From assembly GCA_934501115.1 (NCBI GenBank), contig CAKSTO010000041.1, positions 1 through 23,205 on the forward strand: a stretch of DNA of 23,205 bases, read 5' to 3'. The DNA is from an uncultured Faecalibacterium sp. Its GTDB lineage: Bacteria > Bacillota > Clostridia > Oscillospirales > Ruminococcaceae. The translations under genes and the position numbers were made by a program. The notes below the pieces were generated by a model. The model saw only the letters and a list, made by a program, of their open reading frames with translations. It made no database searches and had not been told where the DNA came from. Positions 14,116-21,655 of the stretch are shown piece by piece; within the stretch, counting starts at the first letter, position 1, and each line of letters begins with the position of its first letter.

Positions 14116-14691
14116 ATGGGTGGAGGATACGTATCGCGCCCCGACTTCGGGATGCCGCAGCCGGATGCGGATTACCCGCTGACCGAGTTCTACCTGCTGC
14201 TCCAGCACGCGCTGGATGCAGAGGGCTGCTTTACTCTGCCTGCGCTGTATGCCCGGGTGCAGGCACCGGCGCGGCGCATCGACATGGACGAAGCCCGGGG
14301 CTGCATGACCCTTTCGCCCACCGGGAGTGAGGGGGATACCCACTTGCTGGCGCAGAGCAGGATGCAGCTGCTGTACAGCTCGCTGCATGTGACGCCGGAG
14401 GGCATTCCGGCTGCACTGCTGCTGACCGGAGAGTGCACCCGCACCGCTGTGGCGGTACAGCTGCTGCCGCCCTTTGTATGGGACGACCCGCTGCCGCCAG
14501 TGCCGGACGCGCTGGCGGCGCTGACGCTCCAGCTGACGGTGCAGGATGTGGAGCTCATCGATGCAGACCCTGCGGCGCTGGGACGCAGGCTGGTGAACAC
14601 GGCTGCCGGTAAATGCTGGCTGCATCACCCCAAAGCGGAGAGTTTTCTTGCCCAGAGGGTGGCGCTGCTGCAAAGGGTATACCGAACGTAG
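14116..14691 (+). CDS. Protein of unknown function, 191 aa
   Basis: I do not recognise this protein. The gene is credible: AAGGAGG lies 7 nt before ATG 14116, and codon use matches the neighbours. The product is soluble, with no signal peptide or membrane helix. It opens with a Gly/Pro-rich segment (MGGGYVSRPDFGMPQPDADY) and a helix-like stretch FYLLLQHALDAEG. The middle alternates hydrophobic and polar residues as in beta strands (GIPAALLLTGECTRTAVAVQ; LAALTLQLTVQDVELI). The end is helical. No catalytic or metal-binding pattern stands out. A weak TATACA at 14080-14085 could be its -10. It ends 114 nt before the sigma factor gene in the same direction with no hairpin terminator, only a run of T, so read-through into the sigma operon is possible. 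Confidence 0.75.
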   Translation: MGGGYVSRPDFGMPQPDADYPLTEFYLLLQHALDAEGCFTLPALYARVQAPARRIDMDEARGCMTLSPTGSEGDTHLLAQSRMQLLYSSLHVTPEGIPAALLLTGECTRTAVAVQLLPPFVWDDPLPPVPDALAALTLQLTVQDVELIDADPAALGRRLVNTAAGKCWLHHPKAESFLAQRVALLQRVYRT

Positions 14692-14805
14692 GTTTTTTCA
14701 TAAATTTTCCAGAGAGCGCAATCTTTGGGCAGGCTCATCCGTGTATAGGGTGAAGGTTCCCATGGTAGCGCAGCCGGTACAGGCGTTAAAGGAGAGCTTG
14801 AGATT

Positions 14806-15297
14806 ATGGGACAGCTGACCAGAAAAGAAGGATTTACGCTGGCGGTGCAGAAATACAGCGATGCTGTGTACCGTGCCGCCGTGCACAACTGTCGATGCAC
14901 AGCCGATGCCGAGGACGTGGTGCAGGATGTCTACGAGAAGCTCCTGCACTATGAGGGCGTTTTTGAGAGTGAGGAGCACCTCAAAGCGTGGCTGCTGCGG
15001 GTGGCTATCAACCGCTGCCGGGACCTGACCCGTGCAGCCCACCAGAAGGACACCGAGCTGGACGAGAATCTGCCTGCCCCCGAGGCGTTTGAGGACGGCA
15101 GCGTACTGGATGCGGTGCGAGCCCTGCCGGAAAACTACCGCAACGCCATCTACCTTCATTATTATGAAGGCTACACGGCGGCGGAGATCGGGCGGATGAT
15201 GGGGGCACCGTCCAACACGGTGCTCAGCTGGCTGCGGCGCGGAAGAGCACAGCTACATACGATGCTGAAGGAGGAGATCGAAGATGAGGTGGTATGA
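14806..15297 (+). CDS. ECF-type RNA polymerase sigma factor
   Basis: A 163-aa group IV (ECF) sigma factor that would direct RNA polymerase to a small stress- or envelope-related regulon. Region 2 is seen at about residues 10-75, with DAEDVVQDVYEKLL (35-47) and HLKAWLLRVAINRCRD. Region 4 occupies about 100-155, with ALPENYRNAIYLHYYEGYT and the helix-turn-helix AAEIGRMMGAPSNTVLSWLR. The linker is short, as usual. AAAGGAGA lies 10 nt before ATG 14806. Its last 14 nt overlap the start of the DUF4349 gene, which has a strong SD inside this reading frame. This arrangement is typical of a sigma factor with its membrane partner. I found no clear autoregulatory promoter upstream. Its target genes cannot be named from this window. 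Confidence 0.93.
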   Translation: MGQLTRKEGFTLAVQKYSDAVYRAAVHNCRCTADAEDVVQDVYEKLLHYEGVFESEEHLKAWLLRVAINRCRDLTRAAHQKDTELDENLPAPEAFEDGSVLDAVRALPENYRNAIYLHYYEGYTAAEIGRMMGAPSNTVLSWLRRGRAQLHTMLKEEIEDEVV

Positions 15298-16396
15298 ATA
15301 CAAGATGGAGACTGACGAGCTCCGCGCCCCGGACGACCTCAAAACCAGACTGCTGGCCATGACAGACCAGCTGACCGAAGAAGAAAAAGAGCAGCCCCTG
15401 CTGAAAACCGCTGCCCCGGCAAAGGCTGAGCCGAAGAAAAAGCTCATCCGATTCCCTGTAAAGCAGGTGGGCGCACTGGCTGCATGTCTGGCCGTGTGTG
15501 CGGTGGGCTACGGTGCCCTGAGCACGGGCAGCATCAGCCTGATGGGGGCAAAGAGCAGCAGTCCGATGGAGTATTCGGCTGCGGCGGCAAGCGGGATGGA
15601 CCGCGCCGCTGTGGACAGCCCCATGGCGGCGGATTACAGTTTGGATACCATGGCGCTTGAGAGTGGTGCCGACAACGGCGCTGCGGTCTTTTCCGCCGAT
15701 GACGCCGCAGCAGCCGACGGCACCCGCAGCACCGACAGCGCAAAAATCATCTATACGGCGAACCTGAGCCTTGAAAGCAAAGACTACGATGCCGCCCGCG
15801 CTGCTCTGGACGCAGCACTGACCGAAGCCGGCGGCTACATGGAGTCCAGCAGCGAATACTCCGACACCGGCGACAGCCGCAGTGTCAGCCTGACCTTCCG
15901 CGTCCCGCAGGAAAACTATGACCGCTTCCTCGCGGCTGTGGCTGAGGCCGGCAACGTGACCTACAAAAACCAGCAGGCCGAGGACGTGACTGCCCAGTAC
16001 ATGGATGTGGAGACCCGGCTCGAAAACCTCAAGGCACAGCGCACCCGTCTGCAGCAGCTGCAGCAGCAGGCCGACAGCCTCTCGGATCTGCTGGAGATCG
16101 AATCCAGCCTGACCGAGGTGCAGAGCCAGATCGAGAGCTGGCAGAGCCAGATGGACTGGTACCGCGATCAGGTGCAGGAGTGCACGGTCTATGTGAGCCT
16201 GAGTGAGGTGAAGACCTACACCCCTGTGAGTGAGGATTTCATCTCCCGCCTCGGCAGTGCCTTTGCCGAGGGCTGGCAGAATTTTGTAAACGGCGTGCAG
16301 CATCTGGCCGTTGGGCTGGCCGGTGCATGGCCGGTGGTGGTCATCGCCGCAGCAGCGGCAGGCAGCGTTGTGATGTGGCGAAAGAAGAAAAAGTAA
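15284..16396 (+). CDS. DUF4349 membrane protein, probable anti-sigma partner
   Basis: A 370-aa protein with a cytosolic N-terminus of about 60 residues, a membrane helix at about 61-80, a Ser/Ala/Asp-rich segment to about 150, and a DUF4349 region (about 153-366). This region runs KIIYTANLSLESKDYDAARA, FRVPQENYDRFLAAVAEAG, then a Gln-rich coiled coil (about 237-298) and VYVSLSEVKTY. A second helix (about 343-365) ends in KKKK. DUF4349 proteins often sit next to ECF sigma factors and are considered sensors or anti-sigma factors. The small N-terminal cytosolic part would be the sigma-binding piece (inference). AAGGAGGAG lies 7 nt before ATG 15284, and the 14-nt overlap with the sigma gene suggests coupled translation. 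There is no HExxH-type or other enzymatic motif. Confidence 0.85.
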   Translation: MRWYEYKMETDELRAPDDLKTRLLAMTDQLTEEEKEQPLLKTAAPAKAEPKKKLIRFPVKQVGALAACLAVCAVGYGALSTGSISLMGAKSSSPMEYSAAAASGMDRAAVDSPMAADYSLDTMALESGADNGAAVFSADDAAAADGTRSTDSAKIIYTANLSLESKDYDAARAALDAALTEAGGYMESSSEYSDTGDSRSVSLTFRVPQENYDRFLAAVAEAGNVTYKNQQAEDVTAQYMDVETRLENLKAQRTRLQQLQQQADSLSDLLEIESSLTEVQSQIESWQSQMDWYRDQVQECTVYVSLSEVKTYTPVSEDFISRLGSAFAEGWQNFVNGVQHLAVGLAGAWPVVVIAAAAAGSVVMWRKKKK

Positions 16397-16451
16397 CTCT
16401 TTCGGTCTGCTTCGCCGCCAGCTCCCTCGGAGCGGAGATTCTTGGCAAAAC
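16397..16451. repeat. Palindromic intergenic element, copy B
   Basis: Directly after the DUF4349 stop, CTTTCGGTC, CCAGCTCCC, GGAGCGGAG and TTGGCA occur in the same order as in the stretch at 9299-9351. CTCCCTCGGAG can form a small hairpin. No T run follows, so it is not a clear terminator. The rest of the gap to 16538 holds CCGGGCGCGCCCGG, a self-complementary 14-mer at about 16476-16489, and an A/T-rich stretch. Confidence 0.35.
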
Positions 16452-16538
16452 TGCGAACCCTGCCGTCCTGCCGTCCGGGCGCGCCCGGCTGCTGACAGAC
16501 CGCGTTTCAAAAACACCGAAAATTTTTTCAAAAAACTG

Positions 16539-16567
16539 TTGACATCCACCCCGCACTGTGGTATTAT
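16539..16567 (+). promoter_or_regulatory. Promoter of tRNA-fMet
   Basis: TTGACA (16539-16544), a 17-nt spacer and TATTAT (16562-16567). Initiation is expected near 16574, about 40 nt before the tRNA. Confidence 0.88.
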
Positions 16568-16612
16568 ACTTGAGCAGTCAGCGAGAACCGCTGAGAGCTG
16601 AAAAGTAAATAT

Positions 16613-16689
<77 letters not shown>

Positions 16690-16691
16690 CC

Positions 16692-16723
16692 AAGCATCTT
16701 GATCCGATCAAGATGCTTTTTTT
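16692..16723 (+). terminator. Terminator of tRNA-fMet
   Basis: AAGCATCTTGAT (16692-16703) pairs with ATCAAGATGCTT (16707-16718) and runs into seven T (16717-16723). Confidence 0.92.
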
Positions 16724-16807
16724 GTTGTTTCTGCGTCTTTGCCGAGAAAAAGCGGGAGGCCTCCCCCGAAAAAACGTCCGGCACTGGCGCATTCTGCCCC
16801 GATGCGG

Positions 16808-16813
16808 TATACT
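16808..16813 (+). promoter_or_regulatory. Probable -10 of the CobW-family gene
   Basis: TATACT lies 41 nt before the start codon. The -35 position is poor (TGGCGC at 16785-16790, 17-nt spacer), so this may be an activated or weak promoter. Confidence 0.4.
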
Positions 16814-16854
16814 GGAAGCAAACGAAAACGAGCAGCACGGGAGGTGCTTTTGAT

Positions 16855-17799
16855 ATGGTACAGGTAGACTTGATCACCGGCTTTCTGGGGGCAGGCAAGA
16901 CCACATTTCTGCGGCAGTATGTCCGGTATCTGGTGGAACAGGGGCACAATGTGTGCATCCTTGAAAATGATTTCGGTGCAGTGAACGTAGACGCCATGCT
17001 GGTGCAGGATCTGCTGGGCGACCGGTGTGACCTTGAGACCATCAGCGGCGGGTGCGACTGCGACACCCATCAGCGCCGGATGCGCACCAAGCTCATCGCC
17101 ATGGCGATGCGCGGCTTTGACCGCGTGGTGGTGGAGCCGAGCGGCATCTTTGATGTGGACGAGTTTTTTGACGTGCTGCGGGACGACCCGCTGGAGCGCT
17201 GGTATCAGATCGGCAATGTGATCGCCATCGTGGACGCCATGCTGCCCGGGCAGCTCTCGCCGCAGGCAGAGTACATTCTGGCCGCCGAGACCGCCAATGC
17301 AGGCCGGGTGCTGCTGAGCCGCAGCCAACTGGCCGGGGCAGAACAGTGCAAAGCGGCCTGTGCCCATCTGGCGCGGGCGCTGGAGGCCTGCAAATGCTCC
17401 CGCCGCTTCGCCCCGGACGAGATCCTCGTGAAGGACTGGGCGCAGCTCACCGACGCCGACCTTGCCGCGCTCGCCTCCTGCGGCTACCGGCAGGCCAGCT
17501 GCGAAAAGCTGCACTTTGACGAGCACGAAGCCTTTTCGTCCCTCTGCTTTCTGGAGCAGCATCTGACGCTGCGGCAGCTGCAGGAGGCAGCCGACCGCCT
17601 GTTTCAGGACCCCGCCTGCGGCCATGTGCTGCGGGTGAAAGGTTTTGCCCCGCAGCCCGGCGGGGAGACCGGCTGGCTGGAGCTGAACGCCACCGCCGCC
17701 GGAAGGACGCTGGCCCCCATCCTGCAGGGGCAGGATGTGCTCATCGTGATCGGCGAGGGGCTGGACAAAGCGGCCATCGAAGCCCGGCTGCATGGCTGA
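16855..17799 (+). CDS. CobW/G3E-family nucleotide-binding protein with altered motifs
   Basis: A 314-aa cytosolic protein of the CobW/UreG/HypB (G3E) P-loop family. These are GTPases that insert or traffic metals for metalloproteins and cofactors. Visible motifs are Walker A GFLGAGKTT (9-17), ENDFGAVNVD, the VEPSGIFDVDEF segment, and AIVDAM. Two diagnostic motifs differ. The CxCC metal site is CDCD (67-70), leaving two Cys. The guanine-specificity NKxD position reads SRSQ (155-158). GTP preference and metal handling are therefore uncertain. The C-terminal third has the CobW-C feel (HVLRVKGFAP, then WLELN). The frame is open upstream through the tRNA, but ATG 16855 is set by GGGAGG about 10 nt before it and by the P-loop position. 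It stands alone. No Zur box or metal transporter is adjacent, so the metal cannot be named. Confidence 0.88.
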   Translation: MVQVDLITGFLGAGKTTFLRQYVRYLVEQGHNVCILENDFGAVNVDAMLVQDLLGDRCDLETISGGCDCDTHQRRMRTKLIAMAMRGFDRVVVEPSGIFDVDEFFDVLRDDPLERWYQIGNVIAIVDAMLPGQLSPQAEYILAAETANAGRVLLSRSQLAGAEQCKAACAHLARALEACKCSRRFAPDEILVKDWAQLTDADLAALASCGYRQASCEKLHFDEHEAFSSLCFLEQHLTLRQLQEAADRLFQDPACGHVLRVKGFAPQPGGETGWLELNATAAGRTLAPILQGQDVLIVIGEGLDKAAIEARLHG

Positions 17800-17816
17800 A
17801 ACGCGCCTTTTCTGCG

Positions 17817-17856
17817 AAAAAAGAAAACAAGCCAGCCCCGCAGGACTGACTTGTTT
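17817..17856 (-). terminator. Terminator of the EIIA gene
   Basis: AAACAAGCCAG (17825-17835) and CTGACTTGTTT (17846-17856) form an 11-bp stem with one wobble. On the minus strand it is followed by a run rich in T (complement of 17817-17824). Confidence 0.85.
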
Positions 17857-17870
17857 GTGAGAAACCGGGA

Positions 17871-18386
17871 TCAGAACTTGAACAGCGGAGTGCCTGCCAG
17901 CACATCGCCCTCGGCCAGCATCTTCAGCTCGCCCAGATCGTCGCCATTGGTCACAATGATGGCGGTAGCAGTGGGATGGCCTGCTGCGCGGATGGCGTCC
18001 AGATCGATCTTCAGCAGCGGGGTGCCGGCCTTGACCTTTTCGCCCTCCTTGACCAGAGCCTTGAAGCCCTTGCCGTTCATCTCGACCGTGTCCATGCCAA
18101 CATGGATCAGGATCTCGATGCCGTCGGTGCTGGTCATGCCCACAGCGTGCAGAGTGGAAGCCACCTGATCCACCGTGCCATCGAACGGAGCGTAAACGGT
18201 CTTGCCGGTAGGCTCGATGCCGCAGCCGGGGCCAAGGATGCCCTGTGCGAACGTCTCGTCGGGGATGTCGGCCTGTGCCAGCACCTTGCCGCGGAGAGGA
18301 GCCAGAACGGTCTTGGACTGACCAAAGAACTTGACCGCCTCTTCGTCTTCGGTTTTGCCGCCAAACAGCTTATCAAAAAAGCCCAT
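17871..18386 (-). CDS. crr: PTS EIIA component, glucose type
   Basis: A 171-aa single-domain EIIA of the glucose family, a soluble carrier that takes phosphate from HPr and passes it to an EIIB of a sugar PTS. The phosphorylated residue is His95 in EILIHVGMDTV, and the second active-site residue is His80 in STLHAVGM. Other signatures are GPGCGIEPTGKTVYAPFDG (52-70), FKALVKEGEKVKAGTPLL and the closing strand GTPLFKF. The N-terminal extension MGFFDKLFGG is short and amphipathic, as in free-standing EIIA proteins. GGAAGG lies about 8 nt before ATG 18386. No EIIB or EIIC gene is adjacent, so it may serve several permeases. It lies 146 nt downstream of the threonine aldolase gene, in the same direction with no terminator between them, and has its own promoter and a structured leader. 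Confidence 0.94.
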   Translation of the reverse strand: MGFFDKLFGGKTEDEEAVKFFGQSKTVLAPLRGKVLAQADIPDETFAQGILGPGCGIEPTGKTVYAPFDGTVDQVASTLHAVGMTSTDGIEILIHVGMDTVEMNGKGFKALVKEGEKVKAGTPLLKIDLDAIRAAGHPTATAIIVTNGDDLGELKMLAEGDVLAGTPLFKF

Positions 18387-18414
18387 GTAAATTACCTTCC
18401 TTCCAATTACTCAC

Positions 18415-18448
18415 AGATACGCGGCAGAGACAGCTCTGCTGCGTCTGG
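18415..18448 (-). promoter_or_regulatory. Leader hairpin of the EIIA gene
   Basis: Within the 5' untranslated region, CAGA-CGC-GCAGAG pairs with CTCTGC-GCG-TCTG, with a small bulge and one mismatch, closing a CTGT loop. The hairpin ends about 30 nt before the ATG. No T run follows, so it is not a terminator. It could stabilise the mRNA or act as an RNA-binding site. Confidence 0.5.
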
Positions 18449-18462
18449 AACTGTATATCAAA

Positions 18463-18491
18463 AAGATACCATACTGTGCCGTAAAATGCAA
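18463..18491 (-). promoter_or_regulatory. Promoter of the EIIA gene
   Basis: On the minus strand: TTGCAT (18491-18486), a 17-nt spacer and TATCTT (18468-18463), with an extended -10 TGG just before it. The leader is about 70 nt. Confidence 0.65.
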
Positions 18492-18532
18492 TCGATAACC
18501 TGCATAAAATCAGCAAAAATCTTCGGCAGTGG

Positions 18533-19555
18533 TCACATCAGGGCGATCAGCTGCTCGATCTCCTCCATCCGGGTCGCCCAGCTGGTGGCAATGCGCATGA
18601 CGGTGTGGCTGTCGTCGTATTTTTCCCAAAAGCCGAACTTGGCTTTGCCCTCCAGTGCCTTCAGCTGGCTGTTTGCCAGAATGGGGAACACCTGATTGGT
18701 GGGAGAGTCCATATAAAAACGGTAGCCCTTGGCTGCCAGCCCCTCCTTCAGGCGGTCGGCGGTCTCGATGGCGTTTTTACTGATGCGGGTATAGAGCTCA
18801 TCGGTAAACAGCACATCGAACTGCAGCCCCATCAGCCGGCCTTTTGCCAGCAGTGCGCCCTGCTGCTTGACCATGGTCATGAAATGCGCCGGGGCACCAT
18901 GGGGGAACACTACGGCCTCGCCGCACAGTGCGCCCACCTTGGTGCCGCCGATGTAGAACACATCGGTCAGCCGGGCGATGTCCGGCAGGGTGACGTCGGT
19001 GCCTTTTGCCATGAGGCCGTAGCCCAGACGGGCGCCGTCCATGAACAGAGGCATTTGATACTCCTGACACACGGCGTGCAGCGCTTCCAGCTCGGCCTTG
19101 GAGTACAGCGTGCCGTACTCAGACGGGTGAGAGATGTACACCATGCCGGGAAAGACCATGTGATCGTGGTTGTCGTCGGCGTAGAAGGTGGCGCACCAGC
19201 CGCGCACATCGGCGGCGCTCACCTTGCCTTCGTGGGCGGGCAGCGCGATCACCTTGTGGCCGGTGTACTCGATGGCACCGGCCTCGTGGGCGGCGACGTG
19301 ACCGGTGGCGGCAGCCATCACGCCCTGCCAGCGCTGCAGCATGGATGCGATGACGATGGAGTTGGTCTGAGTGCCGCCGGAGATAAAGTACACATCTGCA
19401 TCCGGGCAGGCGCAGGCGGCGCGGATCTTTTCCTTTGCGCGGGCACAGTAGGGGTCGGTGCCGTAGCCGGGCACTTTTTCAAAGTTGGTCTCGACCAGCT
19501 TTTCCAGCACAGCGGGGTGTGCACCCTCGCAGTAATCGTTTTCAAAATATAACAT
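18533..19555 (-). CDS. ltaE: Low-specificity L-threonine aldolase
   Basis: A 340-aa PLP-dependent fold-type I enzyme of the threonine aldolase/beta-eliminating lyase group. It splits threonine or allo-threonine into glycine and acetaldehyde in the cytosol. The cofactor Lys is Lys206 in FYIGGTKVGAL. Asp173 in LFMDGARLGYG would contact the pyridine nitrogen. SGGTQTN (59-65) binds the phosphate, and EAGAIEYTGHK (91-101) is the usual substrate-side segment. The length is normal. AGGAG lies 7 nt before ATG 19555, and a near-perfect promoter precedes it. No terminator is seen after the stop, so some transcripts may continue into the EIIA gene. The sequence does not settle the L-threo versus L-allo preference or rule out a related aldolase activity. 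Confidence 0.93.
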   Translation of the reverse strand: MLYFENDYCEGAHPAVLEKLVETNFEKVPGYGTDPYCARAKEKIRAACACPDADVYFISGGTQTNSIVIASMLQRWQGVMAAATGHVAAHEAGAIEYTGHKVIALPAHEGKVSAADVRGWCATFYADDNHDHMVFPGMVYISHPSEYGTLYSKAELEALHAVCQEYQMPLFMDGARLGYGLMAKGTDVTLPDIARLTDVFYIGGTKVGALCGEAVVFPHGAPAHFMTMVKQQGALLAKGRLMGLQFDVLFTDELYTRISKNAIETADRLKEGLAAKGYRFYMDSPTNQVFPILANSQLKALEGKAKFGFWEKYDDSHTVMRIATSWATRMEEIEQLIALM

Positions 19556-19594
19556 AAAAGATCTCCTGATTCCGTAGGATAAAGCGATGAGCCC

Positions 19595-19623
19595 ATTTTA
19601 CTACAGGGAAGAGAGGGTGTCAA
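19595..19623 (-). promoter_or_regulatory. Promoter of the threonine aldolase gene
   Basis: On the minus strand: consensus TTGACA (19623-19618), a 17-nt spacer and TAAAAT (19600-19595). The start would lie near 19588, giving a leader of about 32 nt. Confidence 0.85.
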
Positions 19624-19637
19624 TAAAAGCCCGGGTG

Positions 19638-19754
19638 GGGCGGCAGATAGCTTTCCACGCAAATGCAACGGGCCATTCCATCGCCCGCCCTACTGCCTGC
19701 GGCAGCAGGGTCCCACCCCAGCGGATCATTTGCTTTGGAAACGATCTGCTGCCC
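19638..19754. repeat. Imperfect inverted-repeat element
   Basis: The left arm 19638-19665 and right arm 19727-19754 are both 28 nt and are inverted copies with 22 of 28 positions matching (shared GGGC, GCAGAT, GCAAATG blocks). Between them lie smaller palindromes, including CTGCC-TGC-GGCAG (19693-19705), and a CCCACCC block complementary to GGGTGGG just outside the left arm. The element contains no gene and sits between two divergent promoters. A miniature mobile element or a structured intergenic repeat would fit. Confidence 0.6.
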
Positions 19755-19782
19755 TGCTCTGCTTCCCTGCTAAGGATTTTTA

Positions 19783-19811
19783 CTGCATCTTTAGCGCCGC
19801 TGTAGTATAAT
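19783..19811 (+). promoter_or_regulatory. Promoter of the kinase-regulator-permease operon
   Basis: CTGCAT (19783-19788), a 17-nt spacer and a perfect TATAAT (19806-19811). The start would lie near 19818, about 34 nt before the ATG. Confidence 0.65.
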
Positions 19812-19851
19812 TTTATGTTGAGAGAGAATATCCTTCTGGGGAGGGAGCGGA

Positions 19852-20934
19852 ATGAAAAAGCGGACCCTGCTGCGCGATGCTCTGTTTATGGTCTGTGCGC
19901 TCTGCGCCGCCTTTGGCATGGTGATGCTGACGCAGGTCGTCATGGGGCGCATCGAGGGTGTGGCCATGCTCATTTTTATGCTGGCAGTATTTGTCACATC
20001 CATGTATACCGAGGGTTACGTATGGGGCGTGGCGGCCTCTCTGATCAGCGTGCTGGCCGTCAATTTTGCGTTTCTGTCACCCTATCTGGCCTTCAACTTT
20101 ACCCTGCCGGAGAACCTGTTTTCCGGTCTGGTGATGCTGGTGGTATCTATCATGACCAGCACCCTGACCACCCGCATCAAGCTGCAGGAACAGCTGCGCA
20201 TGGAAAACGAGAAGGAAAAAATGCGGGCGAACCTTCTGCGGGCGGTCTCCCACGACCTGCGCACCCCGCTCACATCCATCTACGGGGCGTGCTCGACCGT
20301 GATCGAAAATTATGACTCGCTGGATAAAGCAAAGACGATAAAACTGCTTGGCGAGGCGTGCTCGGATGCACAGTGGCTGAACCGCATGGTGGAAAACCTG
20401 CTTTCGGTCACCCGCATCGACAGCGAGAAGGTGACGGTGCAAAAGACCCCTACCGTGCTGGAGGAACTGCTGGACACAGTGCTGGTCAAGTTCCGCAAGC
20501 GCTGCCCTGATGTGCCGGTGCAGCTGGATCTGCCGGAGGAGTTCGTCGTGATCCCTATGGACTCCATGCTGATCCAGCAGGTGCTGATGAATCTGCTGGA
20601 AAACGCCGCCGTCCATGCCAAGGGCATGACCCGGCTGACGCTGCGGGTGTTCACGATGGATCACCGCGCCGTGTTCGAGGTGCAGGACGACGGCTGCGGT
20701 ATCCCGAAGGAGCGGCTGAAGAAGCTGTTTACCGGCACGGTCGGTGCTGACCCGGACACCCCGGCAGACAGCGGCAAGCACGGCATGGGCATCGGGCTGT
20801 CGGTGTGCGCTGCCATCATCAAGGCGCATGGCGGCGAGATCAAAGCAGACAGCCGCCCCGGCGAGGGCACGACCATCCGCTTCTGGCTGGAGACAGAAGA
20901 GATCGAAATGGAGGATGCAGAAGATGAGCAATAA
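19852..20934 (+). CDS. KdpD-like short sensor histidine kinase
   Basis: A 360-aa membrane histidine kinase. The N-terminal 105 residues hold four hydrophobic segments of the KdpD/DUF4118 type, ending in NFTLPENLFSGLVMLVVSIM and then a basic helix. The kinase core has the H box RAVSHDLRTPLTSI with phospho-acceptor His134, the N box LMNLLENAAVHA, the G1 box DDGCGI and the G2 box HGMGIGLS. Full KdpD proteins have about 900 residues with an N-terminal KdpD/Usp region; that part is absent, so this is the C-terminal half on its own. The start is set by GGGAGG a few bases upstream. It overlaps the regulator gene by 11 nt, and a permease gene follows. Its signal (ion, osmotic or other) is unknown. 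No kdpABC genes are present here. Confidence 0.9.
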   Translation: MKKRTLLRDALFMVCALCAAFGMVMLTQVVMGRIEGVAMLIFMLAVFVTSMYTEGYVWGVAASLISVLAVNFAFLSPYLAFNFTLPENLFSGLVMLVVSIMTSTLTTRIKLQEQLRMENEKEKMRANLLRAVSHDLRTPLTSIYGACSTVIENYDSLDKAKTIKLLGEACSDAQWLNRMVENLLSVTRIDSEKVTVQKTPTVLEELLDTVLVKFRKRCPDVPVQLDLPEEFVVIPMDSMLIQQVLMNLLENAAVHAKGMTRLTLRVFTMDHRAVFEVQDDGCGIPKERLKKLFTGTVGADPDTPADSGKHGMGIGLSVCAAIIKAHGGEIKADSRPGEGTTIRFWLETEEIEMEDAEDEQ

Positions 20935-21655
20935 TAAATTCAAAGTACTCATTGTAGAGGACGAGGCCAACATCTGCAGCTTTATCGAGACGCTGCTGAC
21001 GACGAACGAGTATCAGGTGCTGGTAGCCCGCACCTGCACCATGGGGCTGACCCTGTTTGCCTCACACAACCCGGATCTGGTGATCCTGGATCTGGGTCTG
21101 CCGGATCGGGATGGGCTGGAGTTTGTCCGCACGGTGCGGCAGAAGTACCTGACCCCCATTATCGTGCTCTCGGCACGCACCGACGAGATGGATAAGATCG
21201 AGGCGCTGGATCTGGGTGCCAACGATTACATCACAAAGCCGTTCAGCACCGGGGAGCTGCTGGCGCGGGTGCGGGCGGCGCTGCGGCTGAGCCGCTACAG
21301 CGCTCTGCGGGGCGGCGCGCCGAACGGCGAGTTCCACGCACAGGGGATGCAGATCCATTATGACCGCCGCAAGGTATTTGTGGACGGGCAGGAGGTCAAG
21401 CTCACCCAGACCGAGTATAACATCGTGGCATTCCTGTCGCAGCACGCCGGCCGGGTGATGACCTATGCGGCCATCGTCAAGGCCATCTGGGGCGATACCG
21501 ATGTGGGCAGCACGAAAAAGCTGCAGGTCAACATGGCTAATATCCGCAAGAAACTGGGCAGCCGCCCGGGCAGCAATGCTTATATCCTGAACGAGCTTGG
21601 CGTGGGCTACCGGATGATCGACGAGGACGCCCGCAGCGGGGAGAATGCAGAATGA
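20924..21655 (+). CDS. OmpR/KdpE-family response regulator
   Basis: A 243-aa two-domain regulator. The receiver domain (about 1-120) shows the acidic pocket EDE (12-14), phospho-acceptor Asp56 in LVILDLGLPDRDG, Ser83 in VLSAR and Lys105 in DYITKPFS. The C-terminal winged helix (about 140-235) has LTQTEYNIVAFLSQHAGRVM, a recognition segment near STKKLQVNMANIRKKL, and LNELGVGYRM. It is most like KdpE. ATG 20924 lies inside the kinase gene (11-nt overlap), and the longer upstream frame is a shadow of that gene. Its stop overlaps the permease start as ATGA, so the three genes are translationally coupled. The natural reading is that the pair controls the linked permease, but no target site could be confirmed. 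Confidence 0.93.
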   Translation: MSNNKFKVLIVEDEANICSFIETLLTTNEYQVLVARTCTMGLTLFASHNPDLVILDLGLPDRDGLEFVRTVRQKYLTPIIVLSARTDEMDKIEALDLGANDYITKPFSTGELLARVRAALRLSRYSALRGGAPNGEFHAQGMQIHYDRRKVFVDGQEVKLTQTEYNIVAFLSQHAGRVMTYAAIVKAIWGDTDVGSTKKLQVNMANIRKKLGSRPGSNAYILNELGVGYRMIDEDARSGENAE

